64,000 nt of DNA, taken from positions 2,294,001-2,358,000 of the forward strand of contig NZ_VFNP01000001.1 in the NCBI RefSeq assembly GCF_006715635.1, read 5' to 3'. The notes beneath the pieces are model-generated. The model was not told the origin of the DNA, ran no database searches, and saw only the letters and a program-made list of their open reading frames with translations. Source of the stretch: Streptomyces sp. SLBN-118 (GTDB lineage Bacteria; Actinomycetota; Actinomycetes; Streptomycetales; Streptomycetaceae). Below, piece by piece: positions 32,100-40,368 of the stretch. How positions within the stretch are numbered: the stretch's first letter is position 1; the number at the start of each line of letters is the position of its first letter. A program made the translations under genes and the position numbers.

Positions 32100-32801
32100 A
32101 TGGGGAGTGAATCGAAAGGCGGCGACAAGCAGGCCGAGGGTCGGGGCGTCAGCCGGCGGGCCGTGCTGATCGGGGGCGGGGCCGTGGTGGTGGGCGTCGG
32201 TGTGCTCGCCCGGGACGAGCTGCGGCATGCCTGGTGGCGGCTGCCGGGGATGGCCAAGCCCCGGAAGGAAGGTGAGCTGGACCACCTGGGCGCGGAGTGG
32301 ACGGCGGCGTCCCGGGCGAACTGGCGGCTCGCGGACCGGCCCGACGACTACGACATCGACATGGTGGTCATCCATGTCGTCCAGGGCAGCTATCCGACGG
32401 CGCTGAGGGTCTTCAAGGACCCGGGGCACGGTGCCGCGGCGCACTATGTCGTCCGCAAGGACGGACATGTGGCCCAGATGATCCGCGAGCTGGACGTGGC
32501 CTTCCACTCGGGCAACCGCTCCTACAACGAACGCAGCGTCGGCATAGAACACGAAGGCTTCGTGGACCGCCCGGGCGACTTCACGGACGCGATGTACCAG
32601 GCATCCGCGCAGCTCACGGCCGGGATATGCACGCGCTACGGCATACCCGTCGACCGGAAGCACATCATCGGTCACGTCGAGGTGCCGGGGACTGACCACA
32701 CGGATCCAGGGCCGCACTGGGACTGGAACCGCTATCTCGCGCTGGTGCGCAAGGCGCTGCCGACGGCGCGGAAGGCGGCCGAGGCCCGGACGCCTGGATG
32801 A
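32100..32801 (+). CDS. Tat-exported N-acetylmuramoyl-L-alanine amidase
   Basis: A 233-aa peptidoglycan amidase of the amidase_2/PGRP class. The N-terminus carries a twin-arginine signal ([20 protein letters not shown]), suggesting folded export by Tat. Zinc ligands are visible as His in [12 protein letters not shown], His in [20 protein letters not shown] and the [10 protein letters not shown] motif near the C-terminus. It would cut the bond between muramic acid and the stem peptide, probably during wall remodelling. It is divergent from mnmA, with only 61 bp between the starts. Confidence 0.9.
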   Translation: MGSESKGGDKQAEGRGVSRRAVLIGGGAVVVGVGVLARDELRHAWWRLPGMAKPRKEGELDHLGAEWTAASRANWRLADRPDDYDIDMVVIHVVQGSYPTALRVFKDPGHGAAAHYVVRKDGHVAQMIRELDVAFHSGNRSYNERSVGIEHEGFVDRPGDFTDAMYQASAQLTAGICTRYGIPVDRKHIIGHVEVPGTDHTDPGPHWDWNRYLALVRKALPTARKAAEARTPG

Positions 32802-32810
32802 GACCCAGCT

Positions 32811-32863
32811 AGGGCCTGTCGTTTGGATCAGGCGAGCCCGGCAAGATCCGAACGACAGGCCCT
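32811..32863. repeat. Palindromic repeat acting as bidirectional terminator
   Basis: The left arm AGGGCCTGTCGTTTGGATC (32811-32829) pairs with 32845-32863 with a single mismatch over 19 bp and a 15-base loop. It lies between two convergent genes and touches the cysteine desulfurase stop. Palindromes with these ends are dispersed in Streptomyces genomes. Confidence 0.75.
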
Positions 32864-34025
32864 AACTGAGTCCTGCCGTACGGGCGCGCTCCACGGCGGG
32901 GCCTATGGCCTCGGCGACCGCCTTCACGTCGGCCTTGGTGGAGGTGTGGCCGAGGCTGAACCGCAGGGTGCCGCGCGCGAGGTCAGGGTCGGTGCCGGTG
33001 GCCAGGAGGACATGGCTTGGCTGGGCCACACCCGCCGTGCAGGCGGAGCCGGTGGAGCACTCGATGCCCTGCGCGTCGAGCAGCAGGAGCAGGGAGTCGC
33101 CCTCGCAGCCCGGGAAGGTGAAGTGGGCGTTGGCGGGGAGGCGGTCGTCCGGGTCGCCGCCGAGGATCGCGTCGGGGACGGCCGCACGTACGGCGTCGAC
33201 CAGCTCGTCGCGCAGGGCGCCGATCTCGCGGGCGAAGTCCTCGTGGCGCTCGGCGGCGATGCGCCCTGCGACGGCGAAGGAGGCGACCGCGGGGGCGTCG
33301 AGGGTGCCGGAGCGGACATGGCGCTCCTGGCCGCCGCCGTGCAGGACGGGGACGGGGGTGTACTCCCGGCCGAGCAGCAGCGCGCCGATGCCGTACGGGC
33401 CGCCGATCTTGTGCCCGGACACCGTCATCGCGGCGAGGCCCGAGGCGGCGAAGCCGACGTCGAGCTGACCGAACGCCTGAACCGCGTCGGCGTGCAGCGG
33501 GACGTCGAACTCCCTTGCCACCGCGGAGAGTTCGGTGACCGGCATGACAGTGCCGATCTCATTGTTGGCCCACATCACGGTGGCGAGCGCGACATCGTCG
33601 GGACTGCGCTCGATGGCCTCGCGCAACGCCTCGGGGTGCACCCGCCCGTACGCATCGACCGGCAGGTACTCCACGGTCGCGCCCTCGTGCTCGCCGAGCC
33701 AGTCGACGGCGTCGAGGACGGCATGGTGCTCGACCGGGCTGGCGAGGACACGGGTCCTCGCCGGTTCGGCGTCGCGCCGCTGCCAGTACAGACCCTTCAC
33801 GGCGAGGTTGTCGGCCTCAGTGCCGCCGGAGGTGAAGACCACCTCGCTGGGGCGCGCGCCGAGAGCGTCGGCCAGGGACTCGCGGGCCTCCTCGACCGTA
33901 CGACGGGCGCGGCGCCCGGCGGCGTGCAGCGCGGAGGCGTTGCCGGTGACGGTGAGCTGCGCGGTCAGCGCCTCGACCGCCTCCGGCAGCATCGGAGTGG
34001 TCGCAGCGTGGTCGAGGTAGGCCAT
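32862..34025 (-). CDS. Cysteine desulfurase (NifS/IscS-like)
   Basis: PLP enzyme that releases sulfur from cysteine as an enzyme persulfide, 387 aa. It begins [20 protein letters not shown]. The PLP lysine is in [20 protein letters not shown], and the active-site cysteine is in [21 protein letters not shown] region on the mobile loop. Proximity to mnmA supports a role in tRNA thiolation, and possibly Fe-S assembly. The ATG at 34025 is chosen because homology begins exactly there; the frame upstream is non-homologous. Confidence 0.93.
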   Translation of the reverse strand: MAYLDHAATTPMLPEAVEALTAQLTVTGNASALHAAGRRARRTVEEARESLADALGARPSEVVFTSGGTEADNLAVKGLYWQRRDAEPARTRVLASPVEHHAVLDAVDWLGEHEGATVEYLPVDAYGRVHPEALREAIERSPDDVALATVMWANNEIGTVMPVTELSAVAREFDVPLHADAVQAFGQLDVGFAASGLAAMTVSGHKIGGPYGIGALLLGREYTPVPVLHGGGQERHVRSGTLDAPAVASFAVAGRIAAERHEDFAREIGALRDELVDAVRAAVPDAILGGDPDDRLPANAHFTFPGCEGDSLLLLLDAQGIECSTGSACTAGVAQPSHVLLATGTDPDLARGTLRFSLGHTSTKADVKAVAEAIGPAVERARTAGLS

Positions 34026-34123
34026 GGTGGCCCCGATTCTACGAGGCCCTGTGGGGGCGCGGGCGAGGCGCAGGGGTGCACGGGCGCGCGGGTGCCGTTT
34101 TTGTCCTGCTGCGGGTGCCGGTG

Positions 34124-34486
34124 TCAGCCGCCGATGCCCCAGACGACGGTTCCGTTCACGGTGACCAGCACGGCGAGTACGGCCAGGTCGGCGACGCCGA
34201 GGGCGAGTCCGAGCAGGGCGCGGCCGCGGCGTGCGGTGCCGCGCCTGAGGGCGATGCCGGACAGGACGACGGCGATCGGGCCGAGCACGATGTTCATCAC
34301 GAGCAGGCCGACGAGGCCGAGGACGAAGGCGGCGACGGCCATGCCGTCGGCGTCCCGCCGGCCCGCGGACTTGGCGTCGGGCGTGCTGCCGGGCGTCGTT
34401 CCCGCGGTCTCCCGGAGGGCGGTTCCCCCGTGGGTGCTCTCGGTCCGCGCGGTGCGCGCGGTGCGTGCGGCGGCGGTGAGCTGCAT
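34124..34486 (-). CDS. DUF4190 small membrane protein
   Basis: A 120-aa protein with a Thr/Ala-rich N-terminal tail, then two hydrophobic segments separated by a basic turn: [34 protein letters not shown] and [18 protein letters not shown]. That double-helix hairpin is the DUF4190 pattern. No function is known. GGAG precedes the ATG at 34486, and it follows the 51-aa membrane peptide gene by 20 bp, so both probably form one operon. Confidence 0.85.
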   Translation of the reverse strand: MQLTAAARTARTARTESTHGGTALRETAGTTPGSTPDAKSAGRRDADGMAVAAFVLGLVGLLVMNIVLGPIAVVLSGIALRRGTARRGRALLGLALGVADLAVLAVLVTVNGTVVWGIGG

Positions 34487-34506
34487 GGCGGTTGGCTCCT
34501 TCCGGA

Positions 34507-34662
34507 TCAGTGGTGGTGACGTGCGCGACGCTCGCGCACGGCGAAGACGAGCAGCCAGGCACCGATCACGGTGCAGGCCACGAGGGAGGCGGAGAGGGGA
34601 AGTTGGGCCACGGCGCCCAGCATGATTCCCAGGAGGAGAAGCGCTGCGACGAGGGCGATCAT
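34507..34662 (-). CDS. Small membrane protein, 51 aa
   Basis: The frame [20 protein letters not shown] continues with a second span [18 protein letters not shown] and a basic tail ending RRARHHH. AAAGGAAG lies 4 bases before the ATG. It is shorter than usual gene-finding limits but has two membrane segments, a good ribosome site and a downstream DUF4190 partner on the same strand. It faces the TetR gene across a shared promoter region, so it is a likely target of that regulator. Function is unknown. Confidence 0.72.
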   Translation of the reverse strand: MIALVAALLLLGIMLGAVAQLPLSASLVACTVIGAWLLVFAVRERRARHHH

Positions 34663-34704
34663 CGTCTTCCTTTCTAATTCTCGGTGAGCACTTGGGAGTA
34701 CGAC

Positions 34705-34760
34705 TGTTCACTGACTCCAGAGTCTACTCTTCCCTTCTTCGGAGAACGGTTGTTTACTGA
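34705..34760. promoter_or_regulatory. Shared promoter/operator region of the TetR gene and the membrane-protein pair
   Basis: The divergent gap contains a palindrome GACTCCAGAGTC (34713-34724) and a direct repeat TGTTCACTGA (34705-34714) / TGTTTACTGA (34751-34760). The palindrome core ACTCCAGAGT recurs exactly in a palindrome upstream of the acyl-CoA ligase at 54336. TetR proteins commonly bind such sites in their own divergent promoter; binding here is inferred. Confidence 0.5.
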
Positions 34761-34765
34761 ATGGT

Positions 34766-35380
34766 ATGAGTCACACCACGGGGATCCGTCAGGCCCAGAA
34801 ACAGAAGACCCGTCAGGCCCTCCTGGACGCCGCGCTGCAGTTGCTGGAGGAGCAGAGCCTGAGCAGCCTCGGCCTGCGCGAGGTGACCCGGGCCGTGGGT
34901 GTGGCGCCGACCGCGTTCTACCGGCACTTCCGGGACATGGCAGATCTCGGCGTCGCGCTCGTCGAGGAGGCGCTCGGCAGCCTGCATGCCACGATCGGCG
35001 AGGCGCTCGCCGAGAACGGTGACGATGTACGCATCGACCGCACCGTGGCGCTCATCGCCGACCTGGTGCGTACCTCCCCCGGGCACGTCCGCTTCATCGC
35101 CCGCGAACGACACGGCGGCGTGCAGCCCGTTCGTGAGGCGATCGAAGCCCAACTGCGCCGGTTCGGCGACGAGGTGGCGGCGGCGTTCGCCCGGGAGCCG
35201 GAGACGGCGGGGTGGAGCGAGGAGGATCTGGCGATGCTCGCGGGCGTGTATGTGGACCACATGGTGATGACGGCCAGCACCTTCCTGGAAGCCGGGCCTC
35301 AGGGCGAGGAGCGGGTCTCCTGCGTGGCACGTCGTCAGCTGCGGCTGATCAGCCTCGGCCGCCGTCACTGGCTGGACTGA
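34766..35380 (+). CDS. TetR-family regulator (FabR-like)
   Basis: A 204-aa TetR-type repressor. The N-terminal helix-turn-helix domain reads TRQALLDAALQLLEEQSL then LGLREVTRAVGVAPTAFYRH, the standard recognition helix. The ligand domain contains GHVRFIARERHGGVQPVREA and DHMVMTASTFLEAG, similar to FabR-like regulators of lipid genes. It is divergent from the 51-aa and DUF4190 genes, which it probably controls together with itself. A possible fatty-acid link comes from the matching operator core upstream of the acyl-CoA ligase. Confidence 0.88.
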   Translation: MSHTTGIRQAQKQKTRQALLDAALQLLEEQSLSSLGLREVTRAVGVAPTAFYRHFRDMADLGVALVEEALGSLHATIGEALAENGDDVRIDRTVALIADLVRTSPGHVRFIARERHGGVQPVREAIEAQLRRFGDEVAAAFAREPETAGWSEEDLAMLAGVYVDHMVMTASTFLEAGPQGEERVSCVARRQLRLISLGRRHWLD

Positions 35381-36362
35381 CGGAGCCGCCGTCACTGGCT
35401 GGACCGACGGCCCCGTACAGGTCGACCACCGCGGCGGCCGCGCGGGCCAGCTCCACGCGGGCCTCGGGCGGTGAGAGCACCTCCACGCTCTCGCCGAAGG
35501 TGAGCAGCGCGCGGGCCGCCATGACCTCCGTGAGCGCGAGTTCGACGCACGTCCACTCCCCCTCGGTGACCGGCTCGGCGGCGAGCCTGCCCGCCTGGAT
35601 CCGCAGAAACATGTCCAGGCGATCGGCCCTCACCCGCACCCTGACCCGTACATCCGCGGGACGCTCCTCGACCTGGCGGCGCAACACCTCCCAGACGTCC
35701 GCCAGCTCCTGGCCGGCGCGCCGCTGCTCCGGCCCATCGGTGATCGTGGCCGCGAGCACCCGGTCCGCACGGAACAGCCGGGGCCGGGCCCGGTGGTCGG
35801 CGACCAGGTACCAGACACCCGCCTTCACGACGAGTCCGTACGGATCGAGGGTGTACGTCCGTGGTTCGGTCGTCCCGCTGTGGCGGTAACTCAGCCGCAG
35901 CCGCCGGTCGGTGAAGACGGCGGTGTTCAGTATGTCGAGGTCCACGGCCGGCCGCCGGTGCGTCCTCATCCAGCGGTCCGGATCGACCAGGATCCGCCGG
36001 CTCGTCAACTCGGCCGCGGGCCGGTGCGGTTCGGGCAGCGCGGCCATCACCTTGCGCAGGGCCGAGCCGAGCGCCTCGTCCAGGCCGAGCGCGGCGTGCG
36101 CACCCTGGGCCGCCAGGACGAACAGGGCGCGGGACTCGTCGGCGGTCAGTCCGGTGACGTCGGTACGGAAGCCGGGCAGCAGAGCGATGCCTCCGTTGCG
36201 GCCGCGCTCGGCGTAAACGGGAACGCCGGATGACGAAAGCGCCTCGATGTCGCGGTAGATGGTGCGTACGGAGACTTCGAGCCGCTCGGCCAGTTCGGCG
36301 GCCGGGACAAGACCACGGGTCTGGAGGAGCAGCAGGATCGAGAGCAGCCGGTCGGACTTCAC
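35349..36362 (-). CDS. WYL-domain transcriptional regulator (YafY/DeoR type)
   Basis: A 337-aa regulator. The N-terminal DeoR-like winged helix is LLQTRGLVPAAELAERLEVS followed by VRTIYRDIEALSSSGVPVYA; the central WYL domain has PYGLVVKAGVWYLVADHRAR; the C-terminal WCX domain follows. WYL domains sense nucleic acid or small ligands and control stress and metabolic genes. The C-terminus carries a 9-residue tandem repeat caused by a 27-bp duplication. It overlaps the end of the convergent TetR gene by 32 bp. The likely target is the divergent gene at 36459. Confidence 0.9.
   Translation of the reverse strand: MKSDRLLSILLLLQTRGLVPAAELAERLEVSVRTIYRDIEALSSSGVPVYAERGRNGGIALLPGFRTDVTGLTADESRALFVLAAQGAHAALGLDEALGSALRKVMAALPEPHRPAAELTSRRILVDPDRWMRTHRRPAVDLDILNTAVFTDRRLRLSYRHSGTTEPRTYTLDPYGLVVKAGVWYLVADHRARPRLFRADRVLAATITDGPEQRRAGQELADVWEVLRRQVEERPADVRVRVRVRADRLDMFLRIQAGRLAAEPVTEGEWTCVELALTEVMAARALLTFGESVEVLSPPEARVELARAAAAVVDLYGAVGPASDGGSVSPASDGGRG
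35359..35410. repeat. 27-bp tandem duplication at convergent gene ends
   Basis: CCGCCGTCACTGGCTGGACT and the following bases at 35359-35383 recur at 35386-35410 with one mismatch. The first copy encodes the end of the TetR protein on the plus strand; both copies are read on the minus strand as repeated PASDGG units at the WYL protein C-terminus. Confidence 0.85.
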
Positions 36363-36458
36363 GGGTCTGAGGGTCTCCGGAAAACATGACGGGGGATGTC
36401 AGGTTATCCGTGCAGAGTGCGGTTCGTCAGCGAGACCGGTGATGAGGAGATGGACACC

Positions 36459-37028
36459 ATGAACGATCCGCGCCCCCTGTTCGAGCGTGCGGCCGACCAG
36501 TTCGCGAGCCTGGTGAAGCTTGTGACGCCGCAGCGGCTGAGCGATCCGACGCCATGTACGGAGTTCGACGTACGGACGCTGCTGTCCCATGTCGCGGGGG
36601 CCACCCACCGGATCGCCCTCATCGGCGAGGGCGGCGACGGCCTCTCCCTGCCGGCCCGCGTCGACGGCGTCCCGGACGACGGCTGGCCCGCGGCCTACGA
36701 GGAGGCACGCGCCCGCTTCACCTCGGCATGGGCCGACGACACCAAACTCGGCCGCGAGGTCACGGTCCCGTGGGGCGTGGTGCCCGGGGCCGCGGCGCTC
36801 GGCGGCTATGTGATGGAGACGGTCACCCACACCTGGGACCTCTCCAAGGCGCTGGGCCACCCGCTGGCCCTGGACGAGGAGTTGGCCGAGATCATCCTGC
36901 CGATCGCCCACGAGGCACTCCCGGCGCAGGCGCGAGTGGAGGGGGTGCCGTTCGGGGTGGTGCGTCAGGCGCCGCAGGGTGCGGATGCGTATGGGAGGTT
37001 GGCGGCGTGGCTGGGCCGGGAGGTGTGA
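36459..37028 (+). CDS. TIGR03086-type / maleylpyruvate isomerase-like metal-binding protein
   Basis: A 189-aa member of the DinB-like four-helix family related to mycothiol-dependent maleylpyruvate isomerase. It opens PLFERAADQFASLVKLVTPQ, with PTPCTEFDVRTLLSHVAGAT carrying one likely metal His and VTHTWDLSKALGHPL carrying the second. Function beyond metal and possibly thiol-cofactor binding is unknown. The ATG at 36459 has GAGGAG 9 bases upstream; an ATG at 36450 sits too close to it. It is divergent from the WYL regulator, a common arrangement for regulator and target. Confidence 0.85.
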   Translation: MNDPRPLFERAADQFASLVKLVTPQRLSDPTPCTEFDVRTLLSHVAGATHRIALIGEGGDGLSLPARVDGVPDDGWPAAYEEARARFTSAWADDTKLGREVTVPWGVVPGAAALGGYVMETVTHTWDLSKALGHPLALDEELAEIILPIAHEALPAQARVEGVPFGVVRQAPQGADAYGRLAAWLGREV

Positions 37029-37371
37029 CGGCGCGGTGCCGGGGCGCGGGGCCTGTTCCCACCCCGCCTTCCCCTGCGGCCCAGCGGCCGGGGGAGGTAC
37101 CCCTGTCCCGACTGTGCCATGTTGCGGCTCCGCCGCGTGGCGGGGCTCCGCCCGGACCCCCGCTCCTCAAACTCCCCCAGACTTCGTCCGGGGGACCCCC
37201 ACGGGGCTGATTGTTCAGCCAGTCCGGCGTTTGAGGACATGCCGCCCACGGCGCGGGCCCGGCGGACCACACCGGCGAAGGTCGCACACGGGGTCCGGGG
37301 GCTTGCCCCCGGTTCGGCGAGGGGGGTGGGGGAAAGCCCGCCTGCGGCGGGCTTTCCCCCACCGCCGGACG
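37029..37371. repeat. GC-rich inverted-repeat intergenic block
   Basis: No gene is supported in this 343-bp gap. It contains several nested inverted repeats: TCCTCAAAC (about 37161) against GTTTGAGGA (about 37230), CCGGGGGCTTGCCCCCGG (about 37297), and the long hairpin annotated separately. The phrases GGCTCCGCCGCG and GCGTTTGAGGA are characteristic of dispersed intergenic repeats in Streptomyces genomes. Confidence 0.6.
37325..37363. terminator. Perfect 18-bp bidirectional terminator hairpin
   Basis: GGTGGGGGAAAGCCCGCC (37325-37342) and its exact complement (37346-37363) surround a 3-base loop. It separates two convergent genes and carries A-rich and T-rich patches within the arms. Confidence 0.85.
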
Positions 37372-38217
37372 TCAGCCGCGCGGCGCCTTCGCCAGTTGCC
37401 GCGACTGCGCCACCAGGCGGTCCGCGCTGTCCCACACCTCCGCGTCCTCCTCCAGGAAGCCGCCCGCCAGATTCCGCGTCGTGATCGACACCCGCAGCGG
37501 CCCGGGCGCCGGGCGGCAGCGGATGTGCGTGGTGAGTTCGACCGTCGGGGTCCAGCCCTTCAGGCCCAGCTCGAAGGATGTCGGCGGCAGCGCGTCGACC
37601 GTGAGCAGCAGCGAGAGCGGGTCCGCGTCGCGGCCGTCCGCGAGCGAGAACCAGCCGCGCATCTGCCCCTTGCCGGAGGGCGCGCCGACGGCCCAGCCGA
37701 CGGTCGCCGGGTCGAGCTTGATGCTCAGTCGCCCGGTGATCGCCGAGCTTCCCGGGATCGCCGCGGGGCCGTCGGACGGCCCGAGGCAGTCCTGGAGCGC
37801 CGGCATGACGGGCGGCATCGCCGACGTCTGTACGTCGTCGGAAAGCTCGTCCAGATCGCCGTACGTCGCCAGCACGCGGATGCGCTCGACCTCGGCGCCG
37901 TTCTCGTCGTACTGGACGAGCGAGGCCTGGCCGGTCGAGAGGGTGCGCCCAGTACGGACGGTCTCGGTGCGGACCACCGCGGGACCCGGCTGAGACGCGC
38001 TCAGATAGTGCGCCGAGACGGTGAACGGGTCGGGGTGCGGCAGCGCGTCGCCCAGGGCCCGGCCGAGCAGGGCCAGCAGGTAGCCGCCGTTGACGGCCTG
38101 GATGATCGTCCAGCCTGCGGAGAGCTCCGCGTCGTAGACGCCCGGTGCGCGCAGGGTGACGGCGGTGTCGCGGTCGAACTCGCTGTCCCCGATGGATGCC
38201 TGAACTGCCTGTGCCAT
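37372..38217 (-). CDS. Acyl-CoA thioesterase family protein (double hot-dog)
   Basis: A 281-aa protein with two tandem hot-dog folds of the TesB/thioesterase-like superfamily. The first half shows GWTIIQAVNGGYLLALLGRA and the second WFSLADGRDADPLSLLLTVD with PTVELTTHIRCRPAPGPLRV. Hydrolysis of acyl-CoA is the family role; chain-length preference is unknown. The start at 38217 (MAQAVQAS) is preferred over 38235, though neither has a strong ribosome site. It lies just upstream of the TRIC gene's terminator side, on the same strand. Confidence 0.85.
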   Translation of the reverse strand: MAQAVQASIGDSEFDRDTAVTLRAPGVYDAELSAGWTIIQAVNGGYLLALLGRALGDALPHPDPFTVSAHYLSASQPGPAVVRTETVRTGRTLSTGQASLVQYDENGAEVERIRVLATYGDLDELSDDVQTSAMPPVMPALQDCLGPSDGPAAIPGSSAITGRLSIKLDPATVGWAVGAPSGKGQMRGWFSLADGRDADPLSLLLTVDALPPTSFELGLKGWTPTVELTTHIRCRPAPGPLRVSITTRNLAGGFLEEDAEVWDSADRLVAQSRQLAKAPRG

Positions 38218-38280
38218 GGCAGCACGGTACAACAAGTAATTACTGAGCGGTAGCTTTTTGCCTTCCCGGACCGGGGCGGC

Positions 38281-38940
38281 TCAGCCCTCTTCGACAGCCG
38301 ACGAGCGCCGGTTCCAGGCGCGCGGTGCCCTCCAGTGGAATCGCATCGCGAGCAGACGCAGGACGAACGCGGTCACCACGGCCAGTCCGCTGGTGATCGC
38401 GTTGAGCACGTCGAACTGGATGCAGAGCACCACCATGGTCGCTCCGACGATGGCGGGGACGGCGTAGAGATCGCGGTCCCAGCGCAGCAGCGACGGCACC
38501 TCGTTGGCCAGTACGTCACGCAGCACACCGCCGCCGACAGCGGTGGCCAGACCGAGGACCGCGGAGTAGGTCAGGCCGAGCCCGTACTCGTACGCCTTGG
38601 TCGTGCCGGTGACACAGAACAGCCCGAGGCCGGCGGCGTCGAAGACGTTCACACCGACCTGGATGCGCTCGACCTGCGGGTGCAGGAAGAAGACGAGGGC
38701 CGTCGCCACGAGGGGCATCAGGAAGTACCCGGTGTCGGTGAAGGCGGCCGGCGGGACGGCCCCGATGATCAGGTCACGCAGAAGCCCTCCGCCCAGCGCC
38801 GTGACCTCGGCGAGCACTGCGATGCCGAAGACGTCAAAGTTCTTGCGTACGGCGAGCAGTGCGCCGGAGATCGCGAATACGAAGATCCCGGCGAGGTCGA
38901 GCGCATGCTGGACGGAGGGCGTGAACAGTTCTTGGAGCAC
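38281..38940 (-). CDS. TRIC-type (UPF0126/YicG) membrane channel protein
   Basis: A 219-aa integral membrane protein with seven predicted helices built from two repeats. Each repeat has the conserved glycine-rich element: ALGGGLLRDLIIGAVPP in the first and AVGGGVLRDVLANEVPS in the second. Prokaryotic TRIC homologues form trimeric monovalent-cation channels. GTG at 38940 begins 18 bp after the oligopeptide ATPase gene, so it is probably the last gene of that operon, possibly compensating charge or osmotic effects of peptide uptake (inference). Confidence 0.9.
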   Translation of the reverse strand: MLQELFTPSVQHALDLAGIFVFAISGALLAVRKNFDVFGIAVLAEVTALGGGLLRDLIIGAVPPAAFTDTGYFLMPLVATALVFFLHPQVERIQVGVNVFDAAGLGLFCVTGTTKAYEYGLGLTYSAVLGLATAVGGGVLRDVLANEVPSLLRWDRDLYAVPAIVGATMVVLCIQFDVLNAITSGLAVVTAFVLRLLAMRFHWRAPRAWNRRSSAVEEG

Positions 38941-38958
38941 CGGACGATTGTGCCGGTT

Positions 38959-40368
38959 CTACTCCTTGGTGCTGTCCCCCGAGTCCCCGGAAGCGGGGAT
39001 GCCCTCGTCGTCGGCGGCCTCCGAGGCATCGCCCTCGGCGGACTCGGCCTCGTCGGCGTCGACGGCCTCGGGCTCGCTGCTTTCAGCGTCGCCCTCGGCA
39101 ACGTCCGCGTCCGCGGCAGAAACAGCCTCCGCCTCGCCGGCCGCAGCGTCGCCGTCGACCTTGGCGATGTCCGCCTCAGCCTCCGCCGCGTCGCCGTCGA
39201 CCTTGGCAACGCCCGCGACCGCCGCCGCGTCCACCGACGCTTCCGCGCTCTTCGGCGTCGACTCGACGACCTCGATCGCGTCCCGCGCCGCCGACAGCAG
39301 CGCCACGTCCTGCGGCGCCTGGTCCTCCGCGTTCTCCGGGTGGTGGCAGGCCACCTGGTGGCCCGTCTTCAGGGCCAGCAGCGGCGGCTCCTGCGTCTTG
39401 CAGATCTCCGTCGCCTTCCAGCACCGCGTGTGGAAGCGGCAGCCCGACGGCGGGGAGATCGGCGAGGGCACGTCGCCCTTGAGCAGGATGCGCTCGCTCT
39501 TGCCGGCGCCGCCCCGCCGCGGGTCCGGCACCGGCACCGCGGACAGCAGTGCCTTGGTGTACGGGTGCATCGGCGCCTCGTACAGCGACTTACGGTCGGT
39601 CAGCTCGACGATCTTGCCGAGGTACATCACCGCGATACGGTCCGAGACATGCCGGATGACCGACAGGTCGTGGGCGATGATCACGTACGTCAGGCCCAGC
39701 TCGTCCTGGAGGTCGTCCAGCAGGTTCACCACCTGCGCCTGGATGGACACGTCCAGCGCCGAGACCGGCTCGTCCGCCACGACCAGCTTCGGCTTCAGCG
39801 CGAGCGCACGCGCGATGCCGATGCGCTGGCGCTGGCCGCCGGAGAACTCGTGCGGGTACCGGTTGTAGTGCTCGGGGCTGAGGCCCACCAGCTCCAGGAG
39901 GTGCTGGACCTCCTTCTTGATGCCGCCCTCGGGCTCGACGCCCTGCAGCCGGAACGGCGCGCTGACGATCGAGCCGACCGTGTGGCGGGGGTTGAGCGAG
40001 CCGTACGGGTCCTGGAAGATCATCTGCACGTCGCGGCGCAGCGGGCGCATACCGCCGGTGCCCAGGTGCGTGATGTCCGTGCCGTCGAACTCGACCTTGC
40101 CGCCCGTCGGTTCGAGCAGCCGGGTGATCAGCCGTCCCATCGTCGACTTGCCGCAGCCCGATTCGCCCACGACGCCGAGGGTCTCCCCGCGGCGTACGTC
40201 GAAGTCGATCCCGTCGACGGCCTTCACGGCGCCGACCTGTCGCTGCAGCAGCCCCTTCTTGATGGGGAAGTGCTTGACCAGGCCCTGGACCTTGAGCAGT
40301 GGCTCGGGCGACCCGGCGGCCTGCTCCGGGATGGCGACGTCGTCAGTGGTCTTCTTCGTATCGGTCAC
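38959..40368 (-). CDS. Oligopeptide ABC transporter ATPase (OppF/DppF) with acidic C-terminal extension
   Basis: ABC ATPase of the OppF class, 469 aa. Walker A is [13 protein letters not shown], the signature [14 protein letters not shown], Walker [13 protein letters not shown], and the oligopeptide C-terminal extension contains [15 protein letters not shown] cysteines. After about residue 345 there is an unusual 120-residue Ala/Asp/Glu-rich tail with repeats of AKVDGDAA, not part of the family. Its GTG start overlaps the OppD stop (GTGA), so the two ATPases are translationally coupled and probably act as a heterodimer. Confidence 0.93.
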   Translation of the reverse strand: MTDTKKTTDDVAIPEQAAGSPEPLLKVQGLVKHFPIKKGLLQRQVGAVKAVDGIDFDVRRGETLGVVGESGCGKSTMGRLITRLLEPTGGKVEFDGTDITHLGTGGMRPLRRDVQMIFQDPYGSLNPRHTVGSIVSAPFRLQGVEPEGGIKKEVQHLLELVGLSPEHYNRYPHEFSGGQRQRIGIARALALKPKLVVADEPVSALDVSIQAQVVNLLDDLQDELGLTYVIIAHDLSVIRHVSDRIAVMYLGKIVELTDRKSLYEAPMHPYTKALLSAVPVPDPRRGGAGKSERILLKGDVPSPISPPSGCRFHTRCWKATEICKTQEPPLLALKTGHQVACHHPENAEDQAPQDVALLSAARDAIEVVESTPKSAEASVDAAAVAGVAKVDGDAAEAEADIAKVDGDAAAGEAEAVSAADADVAEGDAESSEPEAVDADEAESAEGDASEAADDEGIPASGDSGDSTKE

